Source: Lytechinus pictus
Taxonomy: Eukaryota > Echinodermata > Echinoidea > Temnopleuroida > Toxopneustidae
DNA length: 64,000 nucleotides
Assembly (NCBI RefSeq): GCF_037042905.1
Contig: NC_087259.1
Span: 17,339,501-17,403,500, forward strand
Reading direction: 5' to 3'
Both the position numbers and the translations under genes were made by a program. The notes under the pieces were generated by a model, which was not told where the DNA came from, did no database searches, and saw only the letters and a program-made list of their open reading frames with translations. Positions 48,801 through 58,007 of this stretch are shown piece by piece (position 1 is the first letter of the stretch; each line of letters starts with the position of its first letter).

Positions 48801-51618
48801 CAGAGAGAAGTGGTAAAGAGAGAGATACAGATGAAAGAAACAGGGAGGAGGAAAATAGAAACAGAAAATGAGGGGAGTGAGGAGAAGAAAATGAAAGAGA
48901 GGAAAAGAGACAGAGTGGGAGAGAAGGGAGAGAGAAAGAAAGAGGAGAGAAGGAGAAGAGAAAGAAAGTGGAGAGAAAGGAGAAGAGTTAAATAAATTGG
49001 AGATTGAAAAAAAAAAAAAAGAGAATGGAAAGAGACAGAGAGGGATAGAAAGAAAGAGAGGAGAAAGGGGGAGGAGTTAAGAAGGTATTCACAAGGAAGA
49101 GCGAACATTTAAGAAAATTATGCAAAGCTACAGTGTATACAGGGACATCATCATCATCACCATCACTGATGTAGTACAAAGTGAACAGTGGCCCGTTGCA
49201 TAAAAGTCACTATAATAGTAACTTTGCCATTCTTTGGTAACTACAATTGTAACATGACTCAACAGCCAATAAAAATTGAATATTCCATGAAAGTTACCAT
49301 TGGATGGCAAAATTACTATAGTAGTAAGTTTTATGCAACAGGACCTAGATTGTTCAAGAAATGATCTATTAGATCAACTTGACCCCAGCTCATCATCATA
49401 TCTTCAATCTGAGTATCTTCTCCCGGTTCAGAGGCTGGTCCCTCTATGATTCAACTCCATCTGTTGCTATCCTGGAACAATCTTGAAATTTCTGTCCACT
49501 CCAATTCTTTACTATTCTCTTCTCAGTTGATTCTGGGCCTCCCTCTTGATCTAATTCCCTCCACTGTTGCGTCCGAAGCACTCATGGCAATTGCCCAGCC
49601 ACAGTTCCTTTGTATTGAATTTCTAATCTTTTTTCAAACTGCCATCATTACTTCCCCCTCAATATAAACATCTTACCATTTCTTAGAAATATCGAGCATC
49701 ATCACAACGCCATTGGTTCCTTTGTAAACATCAAGGAAGGAAGCATCCAGGCAAGGGTCTTCAGGCTCTTCTTCTTCCGTTTCCTTGTTCTCGATCTTCA
49801 GAGTGTTTCTCTCTCGTTTCCGTGGCTTACCCTTGTCCACCACGTCCCAGACCTCGACCTTGACCACATCATCGGTAGCTGTTTGGTGCAACAAGAATGG
49901 TACGGCGGAGTAATATGAAGGTTAGCAGTTGACTGGTGGGCTAATTATCACGACTGATCATACACAATGATTAATGCAATCGATTGTGGAAATCAGTCCC
50001 CTGATCAATCGCTAAGTTTTCTGCAACAGGTGCAGCTCAAACATGATGATGAAGGATTTTGTATTTCAAGAGGCAAAATTTTCCTGCTGCCTGGGAATTG
50101 TATGGCAAAAATATTGTTTATTAATTATCAGAGTGAGCAAAGCTGTTCAAAATTTGCTGTTTTGTAGCCTTTTTTAACCATTTCTAAAACAAATATCTAA
50201 GGAGAAATTTAAATGTACAAAACTGACCAACTTCTAGCCGTTTTTCAAAAGCTACAAAAAGGAAATTAATAAGTAAAGAAATCAGCTACAAATGTGTTGG
50301 CAGAGATGGCAAGTTACTCACTGTGTATAATATCATATCATACTAAAATCTTTCCAGCAAACGTTTCCTAACTTATTTGCAAAGCATACCTACAGAACAT
50401 TGGCTTGCGCATCATACCTTTGTAGTTCCACTGTATACTAGCAACTTGAATCTCAGAAGTTGGAAGGTAGACGTCTATAAACTTCCCTCCCTGAAGCCGA
50501 TGGAACAAGGTTGTCTTTCCAGTGTTTCTGTCACCCTTGATTATGACCCTCACTGCAAAAAAAAAAAAAAAAAAAAAAAACAGGAGCTACACATGTAATT
50601 ATTATTCAAATTTTATTCATGCAAATATATACATTTCTAATGTGCAACATTTGAACCTCTAATCAAAGAACAGAGTCACTTCATTACTGGTTCTAAACAG
50701 AGTAATCACAATCCAAATTACACATGTATGCTCATTATTACACGTGTACATGTATTATCTATATCATTTCTTTAAGTATATGGATGTAACTGTGTACATG
50801 TATATATAGTGATCATATCCAAATTACATCTCTATGCTCATCATTACGTGTTTTGTTTAACAGTATGTGTGTGATGATTTTATAAAAGATTTTAAAAAAA
50901 AACATAGCCAATGAAACCGGTAAACCCTTGCTACACATGTACAAAAGGAAGGGTATCAAATATCAATGCATGTCCCTGTATCAGGGACAGGGATTAAGCT
51001 ATTAAAGGCAAACGAATTTCACATTTTGAAAATTGCATCGAAGACAAAATCCCAACAGATGGTTCAATCATTTTTTTTAAATTTTCGCCACTGTAGAAAC
51101 ATCTGCCATTCAAAACGAAAACTCCTAGTAAATGCTATGTGTACTACTGTTGTACCAAATAGATTACACTACACTACACATCGAACGCATCTGAGAATGA
51201 ATCAACAATGGTACGCCAGGCTTTGCACTCTGACACGTGAGCTAGTAAATCATGTGACATTATTTGTATCCCTACGTAGCAATTAATAAAGGTCTCCGTC
51301 CTCTCGTCTTATGAGGGAGGCACAACAAAAGTACATATTAACTCTTTGTGCGCTGGGCCACCAACCCCTCTGTGCTGAATTCTTTTCAGGGAGGGAAACA
51401 ATGCATTGTTTACTTGAGCGTGAAATGCAAAGTTCGCACGGCACCAAGTGTGCATACGTGCGAAGTACGCATGGGTTAAGTAGATACTCACTATTATATT
51501 GTACTCCTCGGGCAAACTTTCGCTGTAGACTCACGCCCATGGCTTGCATTCCAGAGGGGATACTGGGTCTTGTTTCGCCCTGCTCGTTGGTAACCAGCTT
51601 CTTTAATGCTGAAAACAT
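33480..51618 (-). CDS. RABL6: RABL6 (Rab-like protein 6, PARF family), complete, 13 coding exons
   Basis: An atypical Ras-superfamily GTPase-like protein. In vertebrates RABL6 binds nucleotide and is linked to cell-cycle control and ARF. Exons are 51618-51492, 50552-50418, 49878-49677, 48769-48629, 47730-47625, 46449-46346, 45251-45154, 44102-43815, 43365-43113, 42156-41487, 41316-41196, 34699-34551 and 33812-33480. They sum to 2,727 nt, exactly 908 codons plus stop, and every intron is GT..AG with compatible phase. Residues 1-42 carry MFSALKKLV; the P-loop GDRNTGKT is at 49-56; switch-II is replaced by WDVVDKG at 98-104, lacking the usual DxxGQ; NKxD is degenerate (MASFKD, 176-181); [20 protein letters not shown] follows. 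After about residue 275 the protein is acidic and Ser/Pro-rich with [12 protein letters not shown] and [12 protein letters not shown], then Lys-rich segments and a [13 protein letters not shown] tail. It is longer than the vertebrate protein (about 730), mainly in the disordered middle. Confidence 0.95.
33838..34533. repeat. direct duplication inside RABL6 intron 12
   Basis: Copy 1 (33838-33935: TATTGCCCTTCTTTTTAGTA ... CAATCACAACTATTAG) and copy 2 (34434-34533: TATTGCCCACCTTTTTATAG ... CTATCACAACTATTAT) are diverged but collinear, about 600 bp apart. Confidence 0.6.
34551..34699 (-). CDS. RABL6: RABL6 coding exon 12, whose 5' end is a unit of the 49-bp array
   Basis: Acceptor ATTGTTTGTAG|GAAACC, donor GAAGAG|GTAAAG. 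Encodes [20 protein letters not shown], then [14 protein letters not shown]. The first 32 bases ([10 protein letters not shown]) are identical to the exon-like part of the tandem unit repeated throughout the upstream intron. Confidence 0.92.
34668..40588. repeat. 49-bp minisatellite, ~121 units, spanning the RABL6 intron 11 / exon 12 boundary
   Basis: The consensus on the plus strand contains CACTGGTCCGTGATAGGTTT, CCTACAAACAATATAAAGAT and CAAACTCAT. The first TACAAAC landmark (its C at 34703) and the last (40583) are 5,880 bp apart, exactly 120 x 49, so no net indel has accumulated. On the minus strand each unit reads ATTGTTTGTAG|GAAACC, the real acceptor of exon 12 plus its first 32 coding bases. 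Variants include GATC/CATC before AAACTC, CGTGAT/CATGAT/TGTGAT, and ATAAAC for ACAAAC. One unit near 38225 has lost the AG. Units at 35541/37648, 35901/38057, 36201/38357 and 36541/38599 pair at 43, 44, 44 and 42 units, showing a ~2.1-kb higher-order repeat. Confidence 0.97.
41196..41316 (-). CDS. RABL6: RABL6 coding exon 11
   Basis: Acceptor CTCTTCCTAG, donor TCAA|GTAAGT. Encodes [20 protein letters not shown]. Its downstream intron (34700-41195) contains the 49-bp array. Confidence 0.9.
41487..42156 (-). CDS. RABL6: RABL6 coding exon 10
   Basis: Acceptor CTCTTTGACAG, donor GAG|GTAACT. The largest exon (223 codons): [17 protein letters not shown], then long acidic/Ser-rich sequence with repeated SSEDD, DSDDDAP and SSEDEG clusters that look like casein-kinase-2 substrate sites (inference). 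Much of the extra length relative to vertebrates is here. Confidence 0.93.
42743..43090. repeat. copy of the GACCTTTGACC dispersed repeat in RABL6 intron 9
   Basis: Shares AAAGTTCATTGACCCTAAAT, GACCTTTGACC and CATGTGACCTGAAACTCG with the array at 7375-8250, and ends with TCTGCTATGCAAGCGAAAC, as that array does. Confidence 0.8.
43113..43365 (-). CDS. RABL6: RABL6 coding exon 9
   Basis: Acceptor TTTTCACAG, donor GACAG|GTAATA. Encodes [18 protein letters not shown], the conserved VEDFVPDD-type motif, and a KPKPKPEP / PPPPP stretch. Confidence 0.93.
43815..44102 (-). CDS. RABL6: RABL6 coding exon 8
   Basis: Acceptor ATATCCAG, donor GCAG|GTGGGC. Low-complexity Thr/Pro/Gln-rich segment ending in [15 protein letters not shown], which corresponds to the short SRLFG-like motif of vertebrate RABL6. 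Confidence 0.88.
44492..44690 (+). repeat. tRNA-derived SINE in RABL6 intron 7
   Basis: Box A (GATAGCTCAGTCGATAGAG) and box B (GGGTTCGATTCCC) lie 40 bp apart in a tRNA-like head, GGCGCG...GGTGCCC. A body with TCCCTCGGAGAGGACC and GTTGGTCCTCTGGTTGCTT follows. The acceptor stem has mismatches and a body is attached, so this is a SINE rather than a tRNA gene. Confidence 0.8.
45154..45251 (-). CDS. RABL6: RABL6 coding exon 7
   Basis: Acceptor CTGTATTTCAG, donor GCATCAG|GTTTGA. Encodes [20 protein letters not shown], a Ser/Lys-rich linker. Confidence 0.85.
46346..46449 (-). CDS. RABL6: RABL6 coding exon 6
   Basis: Acceptor ATTGTGCAG, donor GATAT|GTAAGT. Encodes [20 protein letters not shown] then [15 protein letters not shown], a conserved helical segment after the GTPase fold. 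Confidence 0.93.
47131..47558. mobile_element. ~430-bp fold-back element in RABL6 intron 5
   Basis: The left arm (AAAGGACTGGAAGACAACTC, then TCAGACGAATGACGATG and CCTTTATAATGTT) is inverted on the right (AACATTATAAGGG, GTCATTCGCCCGAAGAAG, GTTGTCTTCCAGTTCTTTGA). Arms are about 130 bp with roughly 80% match by eye. The CGTTTCGCC...CATCTTCAGACGAATG phrase recalls terminal sequences of Penelope-like retroelements (inference). Confidence 0.7.
47625..47730 (-). CDS. RABL6: RABL6 coding exon 5
   Basis: Acceptor CTCCTGTGAAG, donor CTGCAG|GTATGT. Encodes [20 protein letters not shown] then [15 protein letters not shown]. Confidence 0.93.
47878..48188. mobile_element. 311-bp MITE with 65-bp terminal inverted repeats, in RABL6 intron 4
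   Basis: It begins GGGCCGATTGCACGAAAGGG and ends with its inverse. The arms run on through GACCGTCTTTCGTGTCGCCC and TTATGATGCGC. The middle is AT-rich. It is a full copy of the family whose single arms occur at 3993 and 14941. Confidence 0.9.
48629..48769 (-). CDS. RABL6: RABL6 coding exon 4
   Basis: Acceptor CTTTATAG, donor GACAG|GTAAGA. Encodes [20 protein letters not shown] and EFFIKELDR. The frame is not a long open frame by itself, but the splice phases force it. Confidence 0.93.
48776..49090. repeat. GA-rich low-complexity tract in RABL6 intron 3
   Basis: About 300 bp of almost pure purine (AGAGAGAAAGAAAGAGG-type). The long open frames here on both strands are composition artefacts. 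Confidence 0.85.
49190..49345. mobile_element. 156-bp MITE, GGCCCGTTGCATAAAA ends, in RABL6 intron 3
   Basis: GGCCCGTTGCATAAAAGT on the left and ACTTTTATGCAACAGGACC-like sequence on the right are inverted; ATAGTAACTTTGCCAT / ATGGCAAAATTACTAT continue the arms. Confidence 0.8.
49677..49878 (-). CDS. RABL6: RABL6 coding exon 3
   Basis: Acceptor ACCAAACAG, donor AAATG|GTAAGA. Encodes [20 protein letters not shown], an acidic insert, and [20 protein letters not shown], all closely matching RABL6. Confidence 0.95.
50418..50552 (-). CDS. RABL6: RABL6 coding exon 2 (P-loop)
   Basis: Encodes [20 protein letters not shown] and the following switch-I-like part up to IQWNYK. The acceptor is GCAG at 50556-50553, directly preceded by a T-run of more than 20 on the minus strand. 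Donor AAAG|GTATGA. Confidence 0.95.
51492..51618 (-). CDS. RABL6: RABL6 coding exon 1
   Basis: Start ATG at 51618. Encodes [13 protein letters not shown], then the KFARGVQYN run typical of RABL6. Donor A|GTGAGTA at 51491. The 5' UTR continues to an acceptor TTTTTTTTTCAG ending at 51661. Confidence 0.95.
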
Positions 51619-51660
51619 CCTGATATCTTTCTGATTAGCTTAACATGTGATAAAGTCTAT

Positions 51661-53060
51661 CTGAAAAAAAAACAAAGTTGAAATTAAAGGTAAATCCACC
51701 TCAAATGTGTGGAAGGAGATAAATAAGATAAACAGAATGGAGATACTTTAAGGGAAATCAGACAAGGAATGAGAAAGTTTCATGCTTAAAAATCACGAAG
51801 CAATCATGAAGAGTATAAATTTTAAATGATAACTTCTTGGGTAGATTGTGACATGTGGCAAGGACAACTCTCTCATTTGTCATGTACTTAACAATCAGAA
51901 ATTTGTGGTTTTCAAATCAGTCCCTTTCCCTTTAATAGGGCCAGTCAGAATAAGATTTAGATAACATAGATGATTTCCTTATGCAAGGAAACTGTCGTTC
52001 AGTGTATAACTTTTGGAAACATTTTTAGTAATTTCAGTAATTTCATTAAAATTAGAGCAAATTGAAAAGTTGTCCCTACTGTGCATTATAATAACATCAC
52101 CTACTGTACATGTATGTCACCAGTTTTTTAGTACAACTTGTATAATTCCTTATTGTTTACCAGTTTATTTCTTTCCCCACTTGAATATTACAAACAAATC
52201 TGGGGAAAACATTCAAATGTGATTGGCTCCAAAAGAAAACGAGAAGAGGTTGTATATTTTCTTTCATGAAGGTCATAAGATGTCATCAATCATCATCTAT
52301 ATTGAGTATTTTAGCAATGCACTAAAAACATGTATTTTGGTCTGCATCACTTGCCCGTTCAAAACCAGAGAGTATCCCTAAAAGAACTGAAATCCGACAA
52401 ATATCCCAGAGGCTCCTTTACAAAGCTTGCAGAGACTGTATTCAAGTCTAGTGTGCATGTGTCAAATATACAATGTCAATAACCAAATTTGATCTTATGA
52501 AGTGATGATGATGCCACATTATGTGGTAGGTGATATGACTTGTTTAATCAAATTTCTCCCTCTTTTTTGTTTGCGGGGGGGGGGGGGGTGGATAGATGAT
52601 AATAATTATATTGGATGGCTTTATTTCATGGAATACCAGATATATTCCAGTCGCAGGGGCTAATTTTCCACTCATTTGCGATTCGTGTGATATTTGCCCA
52701 AACTCTTGGAATATTTCTGGTATTCCATTCTGAGCCATCCAATATAATATAATTATTTAACAAATCTCTGACACAGAAAGTTATTTTATGGAAGGGCGGT
52801 GATATGGAAATGAGGATCATCAAAAGCATCTAAGAGAGCTCATTCACAAAATTAAAGCGACCTTACATTGACAAATCAAGGGGAAATCAAGGCTATATCT
52901 CAGAACAGAAAAGGGATTAAAGTCTTTCATTCGGCTCATGCCTGGGGGTGTTATGTATTTATAGACGCTAGCATGTCTGGGAGGTCTAATATAGGATAGC
53001 AATAGTTAGTAGACTTACCAACCAGAAGTAAACTGCGTGTTTTCACTTTGAAACATGTAA
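51661..53060 (-). promoter_or_regulatory. RABL6: RABL6 5' intron and candidate first non-coding exon
   Basis: A poly-T acceptor (TTTTTTTTTCAG|ATAGAC) stands 43 bases upstream of the start codon, so an upstream exon is expected. The best minus-strand donor above it is CTTCTGGTTG|GTAAGTC, which ends an exon at 53019. The transcription start would lie a little above, perhaps near 53.1 kb. The intron holds a 156-bp inverted repeat at 52602-52757. Confidence 0.45.
52602..52757. mobile_element. 156-bp inverted-repeat element
   Basis: ATAATTATATTGGATGGCTT and TTCATGGAATACCAGATATA on the left are matched by TATTTCTGGTATTCCATTCT and AGCCATCCAATATAATATAA on the right. Confidence 0.8.
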
Positions 53061-53169
53061 CTTCACAGAGGTAATTTATTTTGGTTTAGCAATCAAGAGA
53101 CCTGCTAACTTGTTCACTGCAACCATCCTGCCTGTGGGGAATCTACAGGTAGGACTATGGTATGCCAAT

Positions 53170-53600
53170 GTAGCACACACTTTAAAAAATCATTAAAATA
53201 TCACTTTTGTGACCAAAATTACTAATTTCCATACAGTTGCAATGTATTTTTCATTAGTAACCTGGGAATAATTTTTGTATTCACCAGAGCGCTCAAAAAC
53301 TTGAATTTTGGGCATATTTTTGTGTACGCCCTCTATTGGTGGAAAGTAATATGGCAAGAAAATTTTCATTATTCAATCTCTATTTTTAATTAAGAAAAAA
53401 TAATTTAAAGAATCAAATTTACATAAGAGCCAAGTTATATGATGAATAGCTGTATTGGAAACTGACAGTGTAAGAAAATCAAGGCATTTGTCCCATAGAA
53501 AAAGAGAAAATAAGCCAAAATTGCCACCCTTATTTTGCCACACATGGAGATGTAACTGAGAACAAGGTTATATCATAACCTTGTTCATTGAATGAGTGGA
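53170..53600. repeat. dispersed repeat, related to 55560-56160
   Basis: GGCATATTTTTGTGTACGCC, CCTCTATTGGTGGAAAGTA and GAACAAGGTTATATCATAAC have diverged counterparts at 55690-55735 and 56135-56160 in the same order and spacing, apart from a LINE tail inserted in the second copy. Confidence 0.65.
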
Positions 53601-53984
53601 CCTGCTAAGAGTCTGGGAATTGGGATTGTTGGAAACATCACGAGTTCGGTCAACTTCGTGCTGTCCGAACTTTTATCGCATAAGTCCAACGGGCGCTCAT
53701 GATGGACGGATTATAATTATGCAAGTCAATTGGCCTTTTGCAAATTTCATATTGATTCAATTTCCCCATGATTTGTCAATTGCAGGGCGCTTTAAAGATC
53801 CAGACCGGACCCGAAAATGAAATTGATAAATTATATACCAATCGAAAGCTTATAAGCTACTAAATGCACCAAGGTATGCTTTATGCACTTTCACCGCTTC
53901 CCAGCTGAGTATTTTGCTTAAGAATATTCCAATTATCGGGTTTCGAACCCCGCTTAGAAAATAGGCTTTATTGTGCTTTTCACC

Positions 53985-54500
53985 TGCCTCGAGACCGTGA
54001 CGTCACGTTGTGTAAGAAGCGTCGTGATTCCATAGGTTTGTATACAAAAAAACTGGGTGATTTTTTTGCTTTCCAGATAACGCATTTCATTCTCTTCACT
54101 TCTATCACAGAGGGATATCACATATATTTTTACCCACAAGCTTGAATTTATGAAATCTGCAGTTTTGAACTAGTTTTTGCCATATTTTATTTTCTGCTTA
54201 TTTGGCGCAGATTTCAATTCTATCTGCATTTAGATTATGTATAACAACTTTTCCTGACATAGCAATTTAGGCCCAATAAGAGCCAAACAAAGAAATCACA
54301 AAAAAGGTAGTGAATAGTTGTAGGTTTACAACAATTTGAACAGTGAATAATTTTGAGTGCCATTTTCATCTGAAAACGAAAAAAAAAAATGGATTCATAA
54401 CATGGAAATGGAAGAAAATACCCAATGCTTTTGTACACAAACCTATGGAATCACAACCCTCCTGACACAACGTGACGTCATCATTTCCAGGCGACGTGGG
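53985..54500. mobile_element. ~515-bp element with inverted arms
   Basis: The left arm GACGTCACGTTGTGTAAGAA...GATTCCATAGGTTTGTATAC (53998-54046) reappears inverted as TTTGTACACAAACCTATGGA...CACAACGTGACGTCATC (54430-54483). Confidence 0.7.
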
Positions 54501-55338
54501 GGTGCTCAATCGAAGCGTACTTTGGAGGAGCAGTTTCTTTGATTTTTATTTAATATTTTTAACTATTGGAAGGAGATATATATAATATTTTTGGTATATT
54601 CGTATTGTATGAATCATTACCTTTATTTTGATATATGATTGTTTTTACACCGGTCAGGGTCTTTAAGTATGCTAGTCTAGTCAACTTTTGTTTTGATAAG
54701 GAATTTTTGTTGTCATCCAATGCACACAAAACAAATGGGCTCCTGACCTCAGCGAGACAAAATTTTGGATGAAAACATTTATGTTCTTGTTTGCGTTGTT
54801 TCTTTTGTCCTTTTGCAAAGCAAGTCTCCGATATGGGAGATTGTTTCCCCATTTGGAGAGTCCCATATTGGCCGTGCGCCTCTATACCCAGTTGTTGTGT
54901 CCTGACGATCTATTTTAGAAAGTCATTTGGAAAAATTACAAGCGAAGTTTCATCAATTTTTAGTACAAAATGTTAGGAAATATTATAGAGAACAGTCTCC
55001 CTTACATCAGTGATCTGCAAACAGCTTGAGCATATCATCTGTAAGCACCTCTTCAAACATCTACAAGAAAACAATATCTTGTTGTCTCTCAATCACGGGT
55101 TCAGGTCCGGTCATTCAACTGAAACCCAACTACTGACCACAGTACATGATCTCCTTCTCGCCCATGACAAGAAAGTACAGTCAGACGTCATCATACTAGA
55201 CTTTGCTAAGGCGTTTGATACAGTGCCTCACTCGCTACTCCTACACAAACTAGCGAATTACGGGATAGATGGCTCAATACACAAGTGGCTTACATCCTTC
55301 CTAACACACAGGGAGATGACGGTTGTAGTTGATGGAAA

Positions 55339-57147
55339 CATACCTGCCAACCTTTGATAATAAAAAATCAGTATCAAAGTCACGAGGGCGCCGAGCGGGT
55401 CGCGCGCGAGATGGTTTCCCCCTCCCATGGTAGGGACTCTGCATTTTCTGCATGTAAAAGTAGCATTTCCCTACCCTTTTTAAAGCAAATTTACCCTCTT
55501 AACCATACCACAGGATGACCTACATGTAACGTTAGTCTACTTATATGTAATATAATATCATTTATCAATCAAACATTAAAACAAGGGTCTTTAAGATATC
55601 ACGTTTGTGACAAAAAAATACACCCAGTTTCATTCAGGTGTGATTTGTTTTCATTGAAATCTATATAGATTTAGGAATAATTTGATTTTGAGCATATTTT
55701 TGTAAGGCCCTCTATTGTTGGAAAGTTTCTGGAAAGATTCTCTTTTTAATCAGAAAAAAACTAATTTCAAGAATTCAATTGAGTTTTGGGCCAAGGGATA
55801 TTTTGTATCATTAATTCAGATTCAAGTTGGCCTAGCCTACTGTATTAAAAACTGAGTGCAAAAAAATCTAACAAGTGATAGAATCACTTGAGTGACGCTG
55901 TCATCAACTCAACATCGACAAGCTCATTCAAGAAGGCCATTGACAGAGCTTTTTAATCCTCACCCCGCCCTCTCTCACCCGATGCGTTTATGCCCAGGAG
56001 GGCCCTGCATCGTATACATCCAGATCCAGAACATTTATTTATCATTTATAATTATATCAAGTCTATCATATGCATCAAAATAAGCCAAACATTGTCATCT
56101 TATTCATGTTTATATTTCACCACACAGGAGTAGTGACTGAGGACAAGGTTATATCATAACCTTTATTAGATAAGTGCTTGTTGGCATAAGAAAGCATATT
56201 TTCAGCCATGACAAAAACGGAGCCGAAGTAATACGGCGGAATACGCCCGACCCGCACCCACCACTGCACTTGCGGTGCGCCGATGAGACTGGGAGGCTGA
56301 GGCGCTGCAACTCGGGCGCTGGGAGTTTAGGCAAGCGAAGCAAGTAGATTTGGCGTTCGGCTCCGATGGATCAACTTGACTCGAAAGTTGATAATTGCCG
56401 CTTTCTTTCTCACAAATTTGACAATTATTCGAAAAAATAAAGTACAGATCAATTTAACATTGCGTAGGGATAAACTTGAGTAACTGCGGCAGAGCCTCCC
56501 GATGTGCACGGCGCGGCCGATCGGCCGGGTAAGCAGGCGCCGGTAAGCAGACTCATCAATGATATTACCAACACACTCTAGACACCAGTACACGACTCAT
56601 TCACTAACTCATTCCACAATACAAAATCATCCGGCGAAAAGAGCGAAACCTCGAATAAAAAGTGAAATTTTCTTACTAAATCACCATATTTCGCGTCAAA
56701 AATATCACCATCCTTAATTCTATACATCGTAGTTAGGAAACAAGGGGTCTAAAAAAGTGAATTTTTCACGGTTTTTCCGATGTTCGTGGATTTTGAAAAC
56801 GTGTCCTCACTGAAAACTGGCACTTTCGCGAGCCGATGTCAGCCGCCATTTTGTTCCGGAAGTCAACGCTAATATCGGCCGCGCCGCTGTGGCCGCTGCT
56901 CGTAATTTTCACATGCAATTGCAATGGAACTGTGCACTTAGCACTTAGCCGTGCGCCCCAGTTGTTTATGCGTTAGTCGTATGTTACAGCCGCTTATGCG
57001 TTAGTCGCATCATACAGCCGTTTCAATAATTTCAACACTATATTGATTGACCTAAAAATCGGAATTTTGGTTTAAAAATTCGGAATTCGGAATGGAGGCT
57101 AAAAAATCGGTATAATTCCGCCAAAATCGGAATGGTTGGCAGGTATG
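55339..57147. mobile_element. insertion A: 1,809-bp DNA element, 14-bp TIR, 6-bp TSD
   Basis: Ends CATACCTGCCAACC / GGTTGGCAGGTATG, flanked by TGGAAA on both sides (55333-55338, 57148-57153). Excision of the element and one TSD rejoins the RT codons in frame. The interior is composite: a dispersed repeat shared with 53170-53600, a foreign LINE tail (about 55885-56035, CATCCAGATCCAGAAC), and CpG-rich DNA around 56210-56900. No transposase frame was seen, so it is non-autonomous. Confidence 0.85.
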
Positions 57148-57372
57148 TGGAAAGCATTCCGACCCAGAGGAAGTAACATCAGGTGTGCCGCAGGGGACAG
57201 TACTCGGACCCTTGTTATTTCTATGCCACATCAACGACCTCCCTGATGTTGTCCAGTCACAGGTTCGCTTATTCGCAGATGACTGTGTGCTGTATAGACA
57301 GATTAAGTCTCAACGAGACCATCATAAGCTGCAGCAGGACCTTACTGCATTAGAAAACTGGGCATCCACCTG

Positions 57373-57497
57373 TATCTACGCAAATAGTACCTAGCTGCTA
57401 GCAGCTCATCAACCTTGTGACAAACACAGTGAGAGTATACCGAGGAGATCATTTGGGTGTGGAAACGACCCACAACGAACAACAGCAACAACAACAA
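57373..57497 (+). mobile_element. insertion B: 125-bp retroposed fragment with (CAA)n tail
   Basis: Flanked by 10-bp duplications CATCCACCTG (57363-57372, 57498-57507). Ends in AACAACAGCAACAACAACAA. Tail plus long TSD indicate LINE-mediated retroposition, so it is probably a truncated SINE. Removing it restores the RT frame (WAST|WGMRLNVGK). Confidence 0.75.
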
Positions 57498-58007
57498 CAT
57501 CCACCTGGGGAATGAGGCTCAATGTTGGCAAGTGCCAAGTTATGAGCATAAATGCCAAAACCTCATACTTTTCACTGGCGTAAATCCCGGGGGGGGGGGG
57601 GATGGGGGGGATATATCCCCCCCCCCACTTTTCGAGGAGGGGGGGATGGCCTGTACAAACATCCCCCCCACTTTTTACGAAAGAAATGAAAAAAAGAAAT
57701 TACAAGAGATAATTGTTTTATTGGTGAAAATTCTTCCTGAAATACCGCTTAACAAATAAAACAATATTATTGAATCATAAAATGCAAATAAAGAGCCAGT
57801 TCACCATTTTCAAACGAAATACTAATGTCCTTATTATAACATTGAAGAGAAACCCCCGTTTCTTCGAAATCATCAATGTTGGGGTCTTTGGAAAGGAATT
57901 AAGATGGAATGTCAATTTTTTTTTAATGTAATCTCTAATAAAACCATTAAACCATCATGGGGTAAAAAAGATAATAATATAGGAGGGGTATTTGCCATAT
58001 GGACATA

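Noticed and set aside
48729..49108. Open frames on both strands rich in Arg/Glu/Lys or Ser/Leu/Phe
   Set aside because: They come from the GA-rich tract in RABL6 intron 3; only the first part (48629-48769, minus) is a real exon, in another reading.
57185..57394. A separate small gene with an RT-like product
   Set aside because: It is the continuation of the LINE reverse transcriptase after insertion A, not an independent gene.
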